Assembly: GCA_029204225.1 (NCBI GenBank)
Contig: CM055107.1
Coordinates: 2,099,218 to 2,163,217, forward strand
Length of the DNA: 64,000 nucleotides
Direction: 5' to 3'
DNA from: Diphasiastrum complanatum
Taxonomy: Eukaryota > Streptophyta > Lycopodiopsida > Lycopodiales > Lycopodiaceae
Under the pieces are notes generated by a model that saw only the letters and a program-made list of their open reading frames with translations, ran no database searches and was not told where the DNA came from. Positions 33,795 through 46,464 of this stretch are shown here, one piece after another; position 1 is the stretch's first letter; each line of letters starts with the position of its first letter. A program made the translations under genes and the position numbers.

Positions 33795-34090
33795 TTTATC
33801 AAAAAGAAGCTCCTGGCGCTGCATGAAGGCCCGAGACGTATTGAAGACCATAACTTTGGTCTTTGAGAGGTTCACTCCTAAACCCCACTGAGTACAAAAG
33901 GTGTGTAAACAGTCCAACTGTATCTGTAATCTCTCTCTGGTACCACATCATCTGCATAGAGAAGGATGGCAATCAGAATGTCCCCAAGCCGACAACTGTC
34001 CCCACCACACTGAGAGATGACCTGCTCTAGCTCGTCAATATATAATCCAAAGAGAACTGGCTTGAACTCCCTTTAAAACCAAATCCTGGA
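33795..34090 (-). pseudogene. LINE reverse transcriptase fragment with YADD
   Basis: Minus strand: FKPVLFGLYIDELEQVI, then GDILIAILLYADDVV with the catalytic YADD, then after a frameshift WGLGVNLSKTKVMVFNTS and FMQRQELLFDK. These are RT motifs of plant LINEs. The fragment begins right at the LTR edge at 33789, so the LTR element probably inserted in this LINE. Confidence 0.8.
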
Positions 34091-34104
34091 AATGCAGTCT
34101 AGGC

Positions 34105-34460
34105 ATGTCACGGCCGAGCAAGACTGGCGTTCTTCAACCCACTCGCGGTTCGCCATCATGTACCCCATGTTCAACCCGAAATTCTTTTCGGTTGAAAAGG
34201 ACCATCATTCTGACGTTGTGCTCTCATGGTTGGATCGATGGCCATTTTTCCATGCATGATCACTTGACAGCACGAAAATCGCTAATGCTCTTATGTTCTT
34301 ACGCGGGAAGGCGTATACATGGTGGCATGATCTGAAGGATAGGGCTGGTACCCCTACCACTTGGGATGCTTTTCAAGAAGCCTTTAAAACGGCTTTCATG
34401 CCGGTCCTGGATGATTTTGAGAAATGACGACATTTTGCCACTGTGCAAATGGGTAGTAGG
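34105..34460 (+). pseudogene. Gypsy gag fragment, G2-like
   Basis: The plus strand reads VVLSWLDRW, a stop, then LRGKAYTWWHDLKDRAG, TPTTWDAFQEAFKTAFMP and RHFATVQMGS. It is the Retrotrans_gag domain. Its LDRW block resembles G2 at 10860-10930 but it continues where G2 is deleted. Stops and frameshifts are present. It ends near 34460 against an inverted copia gag. Confidence 0.8.
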
Positions 34461-34511
34461 CCATTAGCTGTAGTTAGATACCCCAACTCGCTTCGCGAAT
34501 CGACCCTGTGT

Positions 34512-35138
34512 CTACAAAATTTTGCTCCTCTTGAAGAAGCAGGCAACAAGTTCATCAAAGGAGAGTTGATGTTCCCTCAGAGAGATATTCAAAGATGAAA
34601 CAAATGGAAGATAAAAGAAAGGTAATGAGTTGAGAGTAATGGAAACAAATTGAGCATCCTCAATTATCTCATCAATATTGAGAATCTCCTCACGAAGATC
34701 CTTGATCTTCGTCAAGTGATTGGTCTCTAGATCCCCTTCTTGCATCTTCAACATAGAAAGTTAATTTCGGAGATACACCACTCTTGCTGGATTTTTGACC
34801 CTATACATCGTATAAAGTGTATCCCAAGCACTTTTAGATGTCTTACAAGACCTAATATGAGGTAAAATAAATCTTTTCACAGCAAGAGCAACCATAGAAT
34901 GTGCTTGTGCATCCCTTCTATCCCACTTCTTTTGTTCTTCCAAAGATGATGATGATGATGATCCACGAGGTGTAGTAGGTGCCAAAGAAGGCGGCCTTTC
35001 CTCATCACCATTGACCAAATCCCACAACCCTTTCGCTATGAGAAGATTCTTCATCATGTAACTCCACAAGGAGTAGTTTGTGCCATCCAACCGATCTTCA
35101 CTAAACAAAGAACCGATAGCTTCTAATTTTTTAGCCAT
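34512..35138 (-). pseudogene. Copia gag fragment (UBN2)
   Basis: The start is the in-frame ATG near 35138 (MAKKLEAIGSLFSEDRLDG). NYSLWSYMMKNLLIAKGLWD follows, then a Ser-run, TSKSAWDTLYTMYRVKNPAR, a stop at about 34761, and the rest of gag (KIKDLREEILNIDEIIED, LSFDELVACFF). No zinc knuckle remains. It differs in sequence from C2, C3 and the copy at 46465, so it is a fourth copia family. The open frame extends upstream of the ATG without motif support. Confidence 0.82.
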
Positions 35139-37384
35139 TACCTCCAACAGAATTTCAGCCTGTAGTAGATAGGAAAGAGAGTCTTTCCTCAACCAAATCT
35201 GCTCAAAAATTTGCAGCAAACAATAAGCTGAAAATTGGGTACCACTAGATGATATCGTTTGACAATGTTTTCTAGTAGTTGCAAAGCACAAGCACTTTGC
35301 TGCTATGTCAACAACCAAGAACCTTTGTTTCTCATTTGCCTATATACAATTCACGACCATTGATACTGCCAAATTCGCGTTATTGTCTCTTCTTAGGTGC
35401 GGTTTATGCATAAGTTAGGTTACTTCTGACGTTCAGGCGTCATAGCTGGATTTTGTTAAAAAAGTTTCATTCTTGTAGGGCCTTTTAGTGATTGCTTAGT
35501 ATTGAGACCCATGTGGCAATTAGTTATGAATACGCATCACATGTATGACATCACATCAAGCACAATACATTTATATTGCTTATTGAATACAAATTTCGTA
35601 CAAAGGAGTTCAATAACGATTCCAAATAGAATTCCTTCAAACAAACACAAAATCGTTTGAGCATTTATCCACATACGAAATGACAAAACGTCTATGAAAC
35701 TTACGAAGAAGAACTTCCTCATTAGAAAATGAAGTATTTAGAAGATGGGACAGATGAGACTATTTTCAAACACAAAGTTACATAATTTAGAACTTTAGCT
35801 TTCCATTTTGATAACAAACCATGGACTCCAAAAGATTCTTCAATATGGTAAATGAACTTATTAATGCTTGTAGTTATAGATTTTAACAAGAAAGCACGTA
35901 CTAACAGAGGAGGACGAAATTTAGTGCCTTTAGAAAAGGACTCTTTCAAAACTGATGAGGGAAGGATTGATGTAAATGCAGAAACAATATGACCTAAAGA
36001 AGGATCACAAAACTTCGAGGAATCACTACAAGAACGAGGGCTATTAAGGATAGACAACTTTTTCTTTTCTGAAAGATAATTAAAGGCTTTGTCCTATAGT
36101 TGTAATATTTCCAAGCAACAATTGGATGATTCCAATTTTTCTTCACACAAGAAGGAAGAGCATTCATAACTTTAGGCTTTCTAAGAATAGAGCTCAACTA
36201 ATTTTGTCAAGATCAGGCGAAATAAAAATTGTGATGAATAGATCTTTACTAGAGGTTAAACATTTAGTTTTAACATTAGCTTTGGAATTTATAAAGCTAT
36301 TTAAAAGAGATTTAAGTTGATAAATATTCTCTAAAGTATAGAGCAACTGAAATAGGTACTTATGATTGTATCTATTAAACATATCGAGGGAGAACATAAC
36401 ATGATCCAAATAAAGTAACCTCCTTATGTAATCTCTATAAACAAACGTTCTAGAGACAATGTTATTACTAGGGGAAAAAAGTTAGAAGTATTAAAAATAG
36501 GACATTTCCAAACTTTTAGACCATTGCAAACGTAACGTGTAATGTTTTTAGGTTTAGAGTGGGTTCTCCACAACATGGAAGTTTTTTGGCAAAGTTTCTA
36601 CTCTTTTTACCCTCAAGATTATAACCTCTAGGAAAAAGCACTAAAGAGTTCTCATCCAAAAAAGTTTACGAAGCCACGCTAGCTTAAAAAACTGTTTAGC
36701 ACTAGAAAAATTTCCAGCAATGTGCTCAATGGGAAAGACTAGCTCGAGATCCAAGACTAGAAAAATTTCCAGCAATGTGCTCAATGGGAAAGACTAGTTC
36801 GAGATCCAAGAGCATGGAAATAAAGCAAATTGATTGGACCTCTAAAACTCCACCTCTTACAATGATTGGACCTCCTACATGACACCTCTTACAATGATTG
36901 GCCCAAATTGACAAATGAGATCAAGAGGTGCTATGTCATTCATCCTCTAGCATCAAGCCAAGTGTCACTAACCTACACTATCACGAGCTAATCCACTTCC
37001 AAAATTGGCCTAATCACTTATTTACAAGTGTACAATGAGTGGTTTTGAAAGAGGAGCTCCAAACCTCAAGATAGATGGCTTTTACAATTTCACATATATT
37101 TAGGCTAAAAATAATAAAGATCTCAATAAACCACTTACTTGGAAGTCAATTCCATCATGTTAGCTGATGCCATGCCCTGAGGTGTCGATGCAGAACCTCT
37201 CCACTCGAAAGGGCTTCTAGCAGAGATGAAGTTGAGAACACGAGAATTATTAGTGCTAAGCTAAAATGTACAATTTGTGAGTCCCATGGTAATTCTCAAA
37301 AGATGGAAAACCATATGGGAGCTAGTAATTTAGACTCTCTCAACTTGAGTTGTGTTTTTTAATAAAGAGGCCTCCTATTATCAT
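35139..37384. other. Spacer with decayed minus-strand ORFs
   Basis: Four overlapping minus ORFs between 35720 and 36410 suggest a decayed coding region, but no family was recognised. A tandem duplication lies at 36701-36810. From 36830 to 37340 the sequence has LTR-like character (repeated ATTGGACC blocks) and may be the start of the LTR-like repeat that follows. Confidence 0.35.
36701..36810. repeat. 55-bp tandem duplication
   Basis: Two units starting ACTAGAAAAATTTCCAGC lie at 36701-36755 and 36756-36810. They differ at a single base (C to T). Confidence 0.92.
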
Positions 37385-39275
37385 GTAAGATGTGGAACCC
37401 AAATCTTTATAGAATGGGGTTCACTCATTTGTAAGAGGTGGAATCCAAATTGTGATAAAATTGGATTCACTAGCTCGTGTATATACATAGAGGCCTCCTC
37501 CACGAGTTTCCAAGCATGTAATATTGTAATGAAATATTGTTGAATTGTTAATCAAATATCCCTCTATTTGCATTTCAATCTATGCTCCATTTTCATGCAT
37601 TAAGTTGGGTACTTGTGTATGAATGTGTTTGTTGATTCTTCATCTTCAAGTTTGCTTTTGTGATTAGAATCAAGGAGATGTGCAGGGCTTTGTGGCAGAT
37701 CATAATCAGTCTAATCTGATGTTGCTTGGTACTTGACTCCTTGAGGAGTTCTTGTTACAAATGTTGAGTGATATTTGTAATAAGCACTTTGTAGGATTTA
37801 TAGTTCTTAGTTAAATTCAGTTTTGTTGATTATGTTGATTTTAGTAGGATTAGTTTCAATCTCATTACCTGTTCTTGCTTAGATTTGATTGGCAATAATC
37901 TACATTCTGTCAGAACCCAAGAAATATTTAAAACAGACTGTAGAATATAGGCATTCGAATTCTGATAGATCTAGATTGGAGTTGAGCATCCATTATCAGT
38001 AGGATCGAGATCAAGTCGTTGATGTGCCAATTGACAAGCGGGGTACATCACTATTACACTACCATTGTAAAGATAAACTGAAAACTTATCATTTGTGGTT
38101 GAGCCCATTGTGAATGAGATTCTGTGTCAAATGGATTCTTAGCAAACATTGGCGCCGTTGCTAAGAATGTATTTGACATAGAATCTCATTTACAATGGGC
38201 TCAACCACAAATGATAAGTTTTTAGTTTATCTTTACAATGGTAGTGTAATAGTGATGTATCCCGCTTGTCAATTGGCACATCAATGACCTGATCTGGATC
38301 CTACTGATAATGGATGTTCAACTTTGATCTGGATCTATCAGAATTTGAATGCCTTCGTTCTACAGTCTGTTTCAAATATTTTTTGGATTCTGATAGAATG
38401 TGGATTATTGCCAATCTAATCTAAGCAAGAACAGGTAATGGGATTGAAACTAATCCTACTAAAATCAAAAGAATCAACAAACCTGAATTTAACTAAGAAA
38501 CAAATTAGACTGATTATGATCTGCCACCAAGCCCTGCACATCTACCTGATTTTAATCACAAAACCAAACTTGAAGATGAAGAATCAACAAACACATTCAT
38601 ACACAAGTACCCAACTTAATGCATGAAAATGGATCATAGATTGAAATGCAAATAGAGGGATATTCGATTAAAAATTCAACAACATTTCATTACAATATCA
38701 CATGCTTGGAAACTCGTGGAGAAGGCCTCTATGTATACCCTGCACGAGCTGGTGAATCCAATTCTATCACAATTTGGATTCCACCTCCCATTCTATAAAA
38801 ATTTGGGTTCCACCTCCTAGAATTGGATTCACCTCTTACAAATGAGTGAACCCCATTCTATAAAGATTTGGATTCCACCTATTAGGAGGTGGAACCCAAA
38901 TCTTTATAGAATGGGGTTCACTCACTTGTAAGAGGTGGAATCCAAATTGTGATAGAATTGGATTCACTAGCTCATGGGTATACATAGAGGCCTCCTCCAC
39001 GAATTTTCAAGCATGTGATATTGTAATGAAATGTTGTTGAATTTTTAATCGAATATCCCTCTATTTGCATTTCAATCTATGATCCATTTTCATGCATTAA
39101 GTTGGGTACTTGTGTATGAATGTGTTTGTTGATTCTTCATCTTCAAGTTTGGTTTTGTGATTAAAATCAGGTAGATGTGCAGGGCATGGTGGCAGATCAT
39201 AATCAGTTTAATCTGATGTTGCTTGGTGCTTGACTCCCTGAGGAGTTCTTGTTACAAATGTTGAGTGATATTTGT
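37385..39275. repeat. LTR-like repeat in plus-minus-plus order (two palindromes)
   Basis: Copy A (plus, about 37385-38145), copy B (minus, 38158-38880) and copy C (plus, about 38885-39275, partial) are the same sequence. A and B meet at a 12-base loop (38146-38157) with arms of over 700 bases. B and C meet at about 38881-38884 with near-perfect arms of some 40 bases at the centre. B holds a small internal duplication near its end. Between A and B lies TGGCGCCGTTGC, a primer-site sequence, so A looks like an LTR with its 3' end there. No coding motif. Confidence 0.85.
38150..38161 (+). promoter_or_regulatory. Primer-site-like TGGCGCCGTTGC at a palindrome centre
   Basis: This 12-mer is the usual start of the plant gypsy primer-binding site. 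It follows copy A after ACAT. Its second half (TTGC) already belongs to the inverted copy B, so normal internal element sequence is missing. Confidence 0.65.
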
Positions 39276-40850
39276 GTTGAGGGCTCTCGAAGAGATTAGG
39301 TGCGGAATAGGAAACAGAACTGCAACATAGAAGACTTTAACATGGGTGTGATTTTTTTTTTTTGGCGAGCCTTTTACAACGAGCTTTTTCGGGCGAGCTT
39401 TTTTGTGTTCAGGGTGAGCTTTTTCTATTCTTAGATATCACCCACTATGACATATAGTAAGAATATGAAGCACAACAAATTGCTTTGGTTGTGGGAGAGA
39501 CTTTAAATTGCAACCAAAGCTTTTCGTATATATTGGATTGGCATGTAATAGGAAGAACAGTTGTTGCCTAATATACACCTTTCGACAAACTAGTAGAATG
39601 AATAGACATGGTGAAATGTACCTTGCATAAATAAACACGGCTATAACTAAACTGAATGAGTAGCCTATTGACTTACATGCAAAAGTTATAGGAGAAATAA
39701 ATCTTTGCATGGATAGGACAACAGATTTGAATAAAGTAGATTGAATAAGTGATACAATCTTTGCATGGACAGGACAATAGATTTGATTCACGTTTTTACC
39801 AGTATATTTATTTAAGAATCTACAATCTACATTTTGGAAATGGGAAATGATGGTGTGCCTCATGTGAAGGATAGTCTCTTTCACTTATCATATTGTGGTT
39901 TTATTGACCATCTAGTGCGGTGTAATATTTATAGACTATGAAACTGACGTGTGCTTGGAGTTGGTTCTTTTCTCTTGGAGAGTTAACAAACATATTCAAC
40001 AATTTAAATACCTAAATTTGAGGAAAAGGTGTAAGGCCCAAGAGATCCCCTTGCAAATTTATCAAAAGTTCTAACTAGGGTTAGCTTCTTCGTGAATATA
40101 ACGGCTTAGATCTACTATTTTCACTTTTTATCCACATTCTATCATATATCAACGAAAAATAATAATAATGATAATAGACGTTAGTTGGCCATATTGAATT
40201 GATGTATGCACTCTCTTTTTTACCATCAATGGCAAGTGAGTATACATTTAATTATGTCCATGAGATAATTATATCAGATAAAGTTGTTTAGAGACTTACA
40301 ATAGTGATCTCAAGGATACACACTAGCATTGTGTTTTTTTACACACAATAGTTTGTTTGTTTGTTTGGTTGATGTAAGGGATTTCGCATTATTTTTACTG
40401 AAAAGAACGTGTAAGCTGAAGGTGACTCAAATGTTGCAATTAGTCAGTTCTTTTCAAGAACATGATAGCCCAAGCTTACACCCAACATAAGCAGCAACCA
40501 TTCATCAAATAGCAATTGGCTCTTCCTATCCAGGTACTGTAAACTTTGATATAAAAAAATAAAATCGTAACCATGTCGAACTTGTCCTACGATGAGATGA
40601 TTCTGCAATTAAAAAAACACCATGCTAGCAAAACTAGCTGCTTACGTCAATGAAGTTAATGAATGGGTTTTCAAAAAAGAAAGTAATGAACACAGTTATA
40701 AAATAATCTCGTCAAATTATGCTAATAGCTATGCAATATAGTAGTAACTAAAAGCTGTGGTCCACTCGACAACTGAGCTTTTGACGACGCGTCCTTTTTT
40801 TTGTTGGCAACAAAAACATCTAAATTAGTCACAGTGATAGAACGACAACA

Positions 40851-40852
<2 letters not shown>

Positions 40853-40935
<83 letters not shown>

Positions 40936-40942
40936 TGTGTGT
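40853..40942. repeat. (AG)n-(TG)n microsatellite
   Basis: About 40 AG units followed by TGTGTGTGT. The minus-strand Leu-Ser ORF over it is an artefact. Confidence 0.97.
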
Positions 40943-42756
40943 TAAAATTGTCAAAATCTAGCAATTAGATCTAAGTTGATTTGTACATAACTTGATCCCA
41001 AATGTGTGGAGCCTGTTCCCACGTGTGGATAGTAGTCATAAATGCATCTAGATTTAGTTAGATTGAATTTTTTTTAATTGACTCCAATGCGAACTAGTTG
41101 GAAAATAGTCTAAGTGAAAAATTGTCGTGTTAATATTTTATTGCATTAGAGGAGTTCTAAATCCAAAAAAGACCCTTTGTAAAGATTCTTTTTATATCTT
41201 TTCTTAATTTTTTGTTACACGTGGACCAATCAAAACACTCAAATTTGAAATCTACGTAACGTAACTTTTTGAGACAACATTTTGATTCTAAACTAAAAAT
41301 GGCATAACTTTTTAGTGGTAAGTCCTAATTTAGCGAAGTTTAGTGCATTGGAAAGCGCTCGACAAGGGCTTTCCAATGATATGTTACATGACATACTTTT
41401 GAGTTACAATTAGAAAGTTATGGCAAGTCAAAAGTATTAGTGTTATCCATAATATTTCAATAATATAAATTTTAAAGGGTCTTTTTGGAGCTCAAAACTC
41501 CCCCAATGATAGATCATGCATTCCCATGTGTAAAGTACCTCAATAGGACATTACACGTGCAACTTTAAGCAACATTGTACTCCACCAACAAAGTCTTGGC
41601 CATCAACTCCATTAACCGACATGCATGCTACAGAGTATGGACTATATGCTAATGGCATTTCCACTCACATCATCAGCTCCTAAGAGTAGACATGCAGGTG
41701 ACCTGCATAAAAGATAGGTCTACAAAAGTTTCAATATGTTTATATAAAGACCAACATGCTGTTAAATGCTTTGATAACGAAGCCTTGACACAAACTCTTA
41801 GAACAAGGCTTTTTCAGACCACAAAAGATTGTAGTTGCATTCAATCTAGAAGACATACAAGGAAACCAAATTTTCTTGCACAAAATCGATGCACTAAACT
41901 GTGGATCCCCTTTAATCACAAACCTTGATGTTCTCCTTCACCAATACCCTACCCTAATACCAAATGAGGGAAATAGGTGGTGATCGCTCAAGTTTTGCCA
42001 GCACAACAAAATTAATCTTGAGAAGATAGCACACATCCACAAAGAAGGTTTCACTGGAATCTGGAAGTATTATATCCAGCACAAGTAGAGGCACTAACAA
42101 AATAATGATGATCTTGAGCTGCTATGCCACATTAGCACTGCTATGGAACCTTCTCCCCTCGTCTAGAAGCTCGAGTAAGCTAATTTGAACTCACAAGTTG
42201 CATATCAATTATACAGCAATCATTAAGTACTGAAGATATTATTAAGGGTCTTAATCATTACATGATGATCCATGACAAAGCCATCTTATAATGTCCAACA
42301 CCAGGTCCAATGAAGACTAACATGATTTTTATACTGCATAGTACATATATTGTTTGGCCAAGACTCAAGGGACATATAACATTCATCGGCATAGTCTCAA
42401 CTCTCGCTCAACCCTACATCTAGCATTTATCTCTATCTACTATTTAACGCTGATTATCAATAAGCACTAATCAACCCTAAGTTCCAACAGTGCTGCAGGT
42501 TCTAATTTATGTTTCATCTCCTTCCCTAGCCTCACACAAAAAAGGCATTACTATATTCCCACCCCCCCAATATGCAAAGCAGATTACATTATTGAAAACC
42601 AGAATTATTTTGGACCATATTAATCACATCTTTTGATGCTGACTTACATACTCTAATGTGCACATTGAAATTTTGATGCCCACTTTGCTTGTTCATATTT
42701 ATTGTGGCAATTCAATAGTCGGACATTAATTGTAGATGGCATTGGACTCCTTCAAA

Positions 42757-42758
<2 letters not shown>

Positions 42759-42804
<46 letters not shown>
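42759..42804. repeat. (CT)n-(CA)n microsatellite
   Basis: About 14 CT units followed by about 8 CA units, a compound dinucleotide repeat. Confidence 0.95.
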
Positions 42805-43604
42805 AGTGGAGTCAAACTCCACGCAAAACATAAATCTTATTCTATTTCAAAATGTTGTGCATCTGTAAGTGTTCCATTTCTTTTTTGGATTTATGAAAAT
42901 CTATGAGGCATGCTTTATTCTATTGGACATTTTGCATACTATTTGCATATTGGGTAGATGGCATAAGTAAATTTATTCAGCAACAAGGTTCAAACAAAGT
43001 CACACTAGAATTAGTTCAAAACTTGTAGGTAGTCTTTGTTGGAAACCTCGCAACAAAGGAGCAACCAACTCTGAAATCACATGATTTTTTAAAACGGGAG
43101 GAACGATGGAGTGAGGAGCATTGACGATGGATAAGGAGTCCAACATTACAGTAAGCCAACAAAGTCATCTGAAGAGCAGAAGCAACTAAGTTCACATGAT
43201 GCCCAAAAGCTTCAGGCTAGTGAAGTCTTGATTGCATAAAAGTACTATCCAGCACATAATTGACTTTTGCTAGCATATCCAACAGTTTCAAGCAAATAGG
43301 ATTACTTGCGGAAAGAAAAACACGCAAAAGTAACAAGTTTCGGAACACTTCCAACTGAGTTTTGAAGGTCATGGGGCCCTAGGCCACGTCTGGCAAGAGC
43401 GAAAGACTCCAGAACAAACTGATAGGAATATATACAATGTCCTCAACTCTACAAGACAAAAAGTTTAGATAGATTGGTGCTTTTAGTAGAACATGGAGAC
43501 CCACCTTGAAGATGCTGAAAGGAGCTAGCTTGCATAGTCGTCAAGCTCCTGTAGAAAGGTGTCGTGCATGTTTTGGTCCGACTCAATGCACGCACAAGGT
43601 CTTC

Positions 43605-43720
43605 CTGCCTTTCTGGCCTCTCATGCCATGTTACCGGTTCCCGCAAACAGATCAATCACAACATCTCGTGCCTTTCTGGCCTCTCGTGCCATTATTACCG
43701 GTTCCATGGTGGCGTTGTCC
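43605..43720. repeat. Diverged tandem pair of about 65 bp
   Basis: TGCCTTTCTGGCCTCTC(A/G)TGCCAT followed by TTACCGGTTCC occurs twice with a spacing of about 66 bases. In one plus frame it gives CLSGLSCH twice. Confidence 0.8.
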
Positions 43721-43926
43721 TCTCATCTTCGTGGCCTTTCAACCCGAGAGAGGTGGGGAAGTGGGCACAAATAAAATTTGTCGCTGATTTCTGCAAACTG
43801 AATGCATGTTGTAGCTACTTGTCGACATTTCTGCAACAGGAAACTCCACGTCAACATTTACCTAACATGAGCCTAGAAAATGACAAGCTATTGTCTCAAA
43901 TATCCAACTGTGGAACTTAGAGCACT

Positions 43927-43986
43927 TTGAACCCAAACTGAAGGCTTCCCTTCCCGTTGAACCCAAACTGAAGGCTTCCCTTCCCG
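43927..43986. repeat. Perfect 30-bp tandem duplication
   Basis: Units starting TTGAACCCAAACTGAAGG lie at 43927-43956 and 43957-43986 and are identical. Part of a third unit start (TTG) follows. Confidence 0.92.
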
Positions 43987-44974
43987 TTGGGTTGCCCTTA
44001 AAACAGTAAGGCCATACCTCTAAATCGAAAGCAAACCACCCTATTGATTGTAGAAGAAGATTTCGATGCCTTCAACTAATATATGTTAATAATATCAGGC
44101 CAGTTTAAACACAACTTATAAACATGCATCTTCTTGGGAAACAAGGTACATCATGGTTCGTATTCTCAACAATATGACAAGATTGTTCCATGGATGTGGT
44201 TTGTATCCACCCCGAACCACACAAAACCAAACATATATGTAACGTCCCTATTAGTACATGAATGAAAGCCAGTACATTCCAAGAAGTTACTTGATGGTTC
44301 TAAAAACTCGAGCATGATTCAATTGACAATGCAAATAATGATGATCCAAGAACTACCAAATATCTAGAAAGTTCTCTAAATACATTGTTTCGTTTGTAGA
44401 TAAACGAAGGCCTCGGGTAGATGTTTACTGGCATTTTAGCTTGGTTTCATTGGCAACAAAGCCTTTAAATGTTATTCAATGACTCCATGCTACTACAACA
44501 TTTGAAAGCATTGACAGGCTTCGACAAATTAGGAGCACTGATCAAGACATGAATCGTTACAAGAAATTTCAAAAGCTTTGTTTAGAGAAACCGCTACTTA
44601 TCTGCACTTCTTCTGAAAGACATAAACCGTTTACAATAAAAAAAAGAGACGGTAGATGTTTTCTAATATTTTAGCTTAGTTTGAATAAGGGACTGGATAG
44701 CTTGCCTTGAATTCTTGACAGCAAAATCTTGCATTGATTTCTTTTCCTGCATCAGGTGATTGCACAAAGATCTGTCAACGACTGTTTATGATCACCCTGG
44801 CAACCATCTACGCTAGCGCAGATGGTCGCCCAGTCACCATCAACTAATAAACTGCTTAGCTGCAATAACAACTAATAAATTGTTTGCAATAAACTGTTTA
44901 GCTACAATACCAACTAATAAACTGTTTGCAACTATACTAACAACTATACGGGCTGCGCCAGCGCAGATGGTTGC

Positions 44975-45350
44975 CCACTCATCAACCATCCAAGATCATT
45001 AATCATGTGTGCCAGAAAACCGTACATTTTTGCAAAAAAAAACTTCTACCTGATCCTGTAAGAGGTTCCAACTTTTGGCAAGAAGCGAAGTGGGTAGAAC
45101 GATCCAATGTGAAGGCGTTGTGGGCGACGTTGTCAGAAGGATGAGCATTGATGAAAGAGCAAAAATGTGAGGCGCGATGATGAAAGGGCTTACCTGCAAT
45201 ATATTTTTTGTAGTAACAACTTTATAGGCTCATCAAACATCCAAGATCATTCCTGTGCAACTGAAAACAGCTTATTTTTGCAAAAAAAAAACTTACCTGA
45301 TCCTGTAAGAGGTTCCAACTTTTGGCAAGAAGCAACATGGGCACAACGAT
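44975..45350 (-). repeat. Duplicated exon-like block
   Basis: About 115 bases recur at about 44980-45090 and 45230-45340. In both, the minus strand reads LLAKSWNLLQDQ followed by GT; the right copy has the strong donor CAG|GTAAGT and the left copy CAG|GTAGAA. Upstream sequences differ (VLPTS against VPMLL). This could be two copies of an exon end from a captured gene. No family was recognised. Confidence 0.5.
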
Positions 45351-46464
45351 GGGTTTGCTAGGTGTGAAACTGTGTGAGGACTCACAGACTAGGCTTATCA
45401 GTTGGAAAAACGGAAATTCTAAAAATTCCGTAAAGTAGCTGCTTGGTGTTTGCAATCGGTGTGCATCCGAACGGACACCGTTTGACGAACGGTCTGAAGT
45501 ATCAGATTTCTTGTTGTAGGGCGACCTCAGAGCAAAAGGATTTGCTTGTTGAAGAGTTGTATAGAGGCTACCAAGTGCCAAGAATGGTGTGGAAACTTTG
45601 GCTTAGGGTTTACATATGTAAAAGCCTGGATCTTGAGCTTTAGGAAAGTGTTTTTAAAGTTGTAAAACGTGTAGGAGGGCGCCCCAACAGGGCATAGCAG
45701 ATGTGAGAGAGCCATAACTGGCCGCGGATCAAAGAGCATGTTGGATCATTAAGTGTTGGTTCATAGCTGCTTGGTGAAGAAAGCAATGTGAGAGATGGTC
45801 GTGGAGGAGTTCGCGTGCCCAGTAGAGGTCAGACCTTAGTGTCATTTTGTGTCTAGCGGCTGCAGGAGTAATCATCAGCGCGCGAATCGGCCAGAGACCG
45901 TTGGATCAACAACTAGTATGATCAAGGGCCAGGATAACATCCTTAAGAAGTACTATGGGCTATTGGATTGAGATAAACCATTGGATTGGTTTGAAAAGAG
46001 CCTTGAAGTGGGCTAAAGGGAATTGAAGGGTAAACTGGCCTTCAACTTCATTAAAAAATTTTACTCTGAAGTGGGAGTTGGGTCCCTTCACTAGTGAAGT
46101 TTGAAGTTTCTTCACTCTGAATAAATAGTTCAAAAACTTAAAAAGCCCTTATTTCTACCTCCTTTATCCGTTTTGACCCAAACGAAGGGCTACGGACTCC
46201 AAACGAAGGGCACCCGGACTATACGGTATCGCAAAACAGAGTGATTGTAGCGGAGAAAGTGTTCGAAGTGCGCCAAAAGTAGTTGGGAACTGGCGACAGA
46301 GTGCATTTCGGAAGGCGACGCCGATTTGGCTTTCAATTTGGCGGAAACGAGGCGGGTGGCCTGTTAATCGAATAAGTACAAATCATTATTTTTGACTTCT
46401 GACATCACAGTTGGCCTCGGCATACTGCTTTTAGCCTAGAGTAGAAGTTTCAAGCAGTTTTGCG

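Larger units (their letters stand above)
39276..44974. other. Long AT-rich stretch with no recognised gene
   Basis: Minus ORF 39438-39884 (148 codons) has no known motif and contains an internal repeat. The stretch includes microsatellites (40853-40942, 42759-42804), short tandem duplications (43605-43986) and a cluster of GGCGAGCTTTTTT-like words at 39363-39424. No transposon ends could be supported. Confidence 0.45.

Noticed and set aside
35720-36410. Four overlapping minus ORFs as one gene
   Set aside because: Tried to join them by frameshifts or introns. No good splice sites and no recognisable motif, so no gene is claimed.
39438-39884. 148-codon minus ORF
   Set aside because: Hydrophobic and Cys-rich composition typical of translated AT-rich noncoding DNA; contains an internal DNA repeat; no motif.
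40722-40964. Minus ORF with a long Leu-Ser run
   Set aside because: It is the translation of the (AG)n microsatellite. No coding sequence continues on either side.
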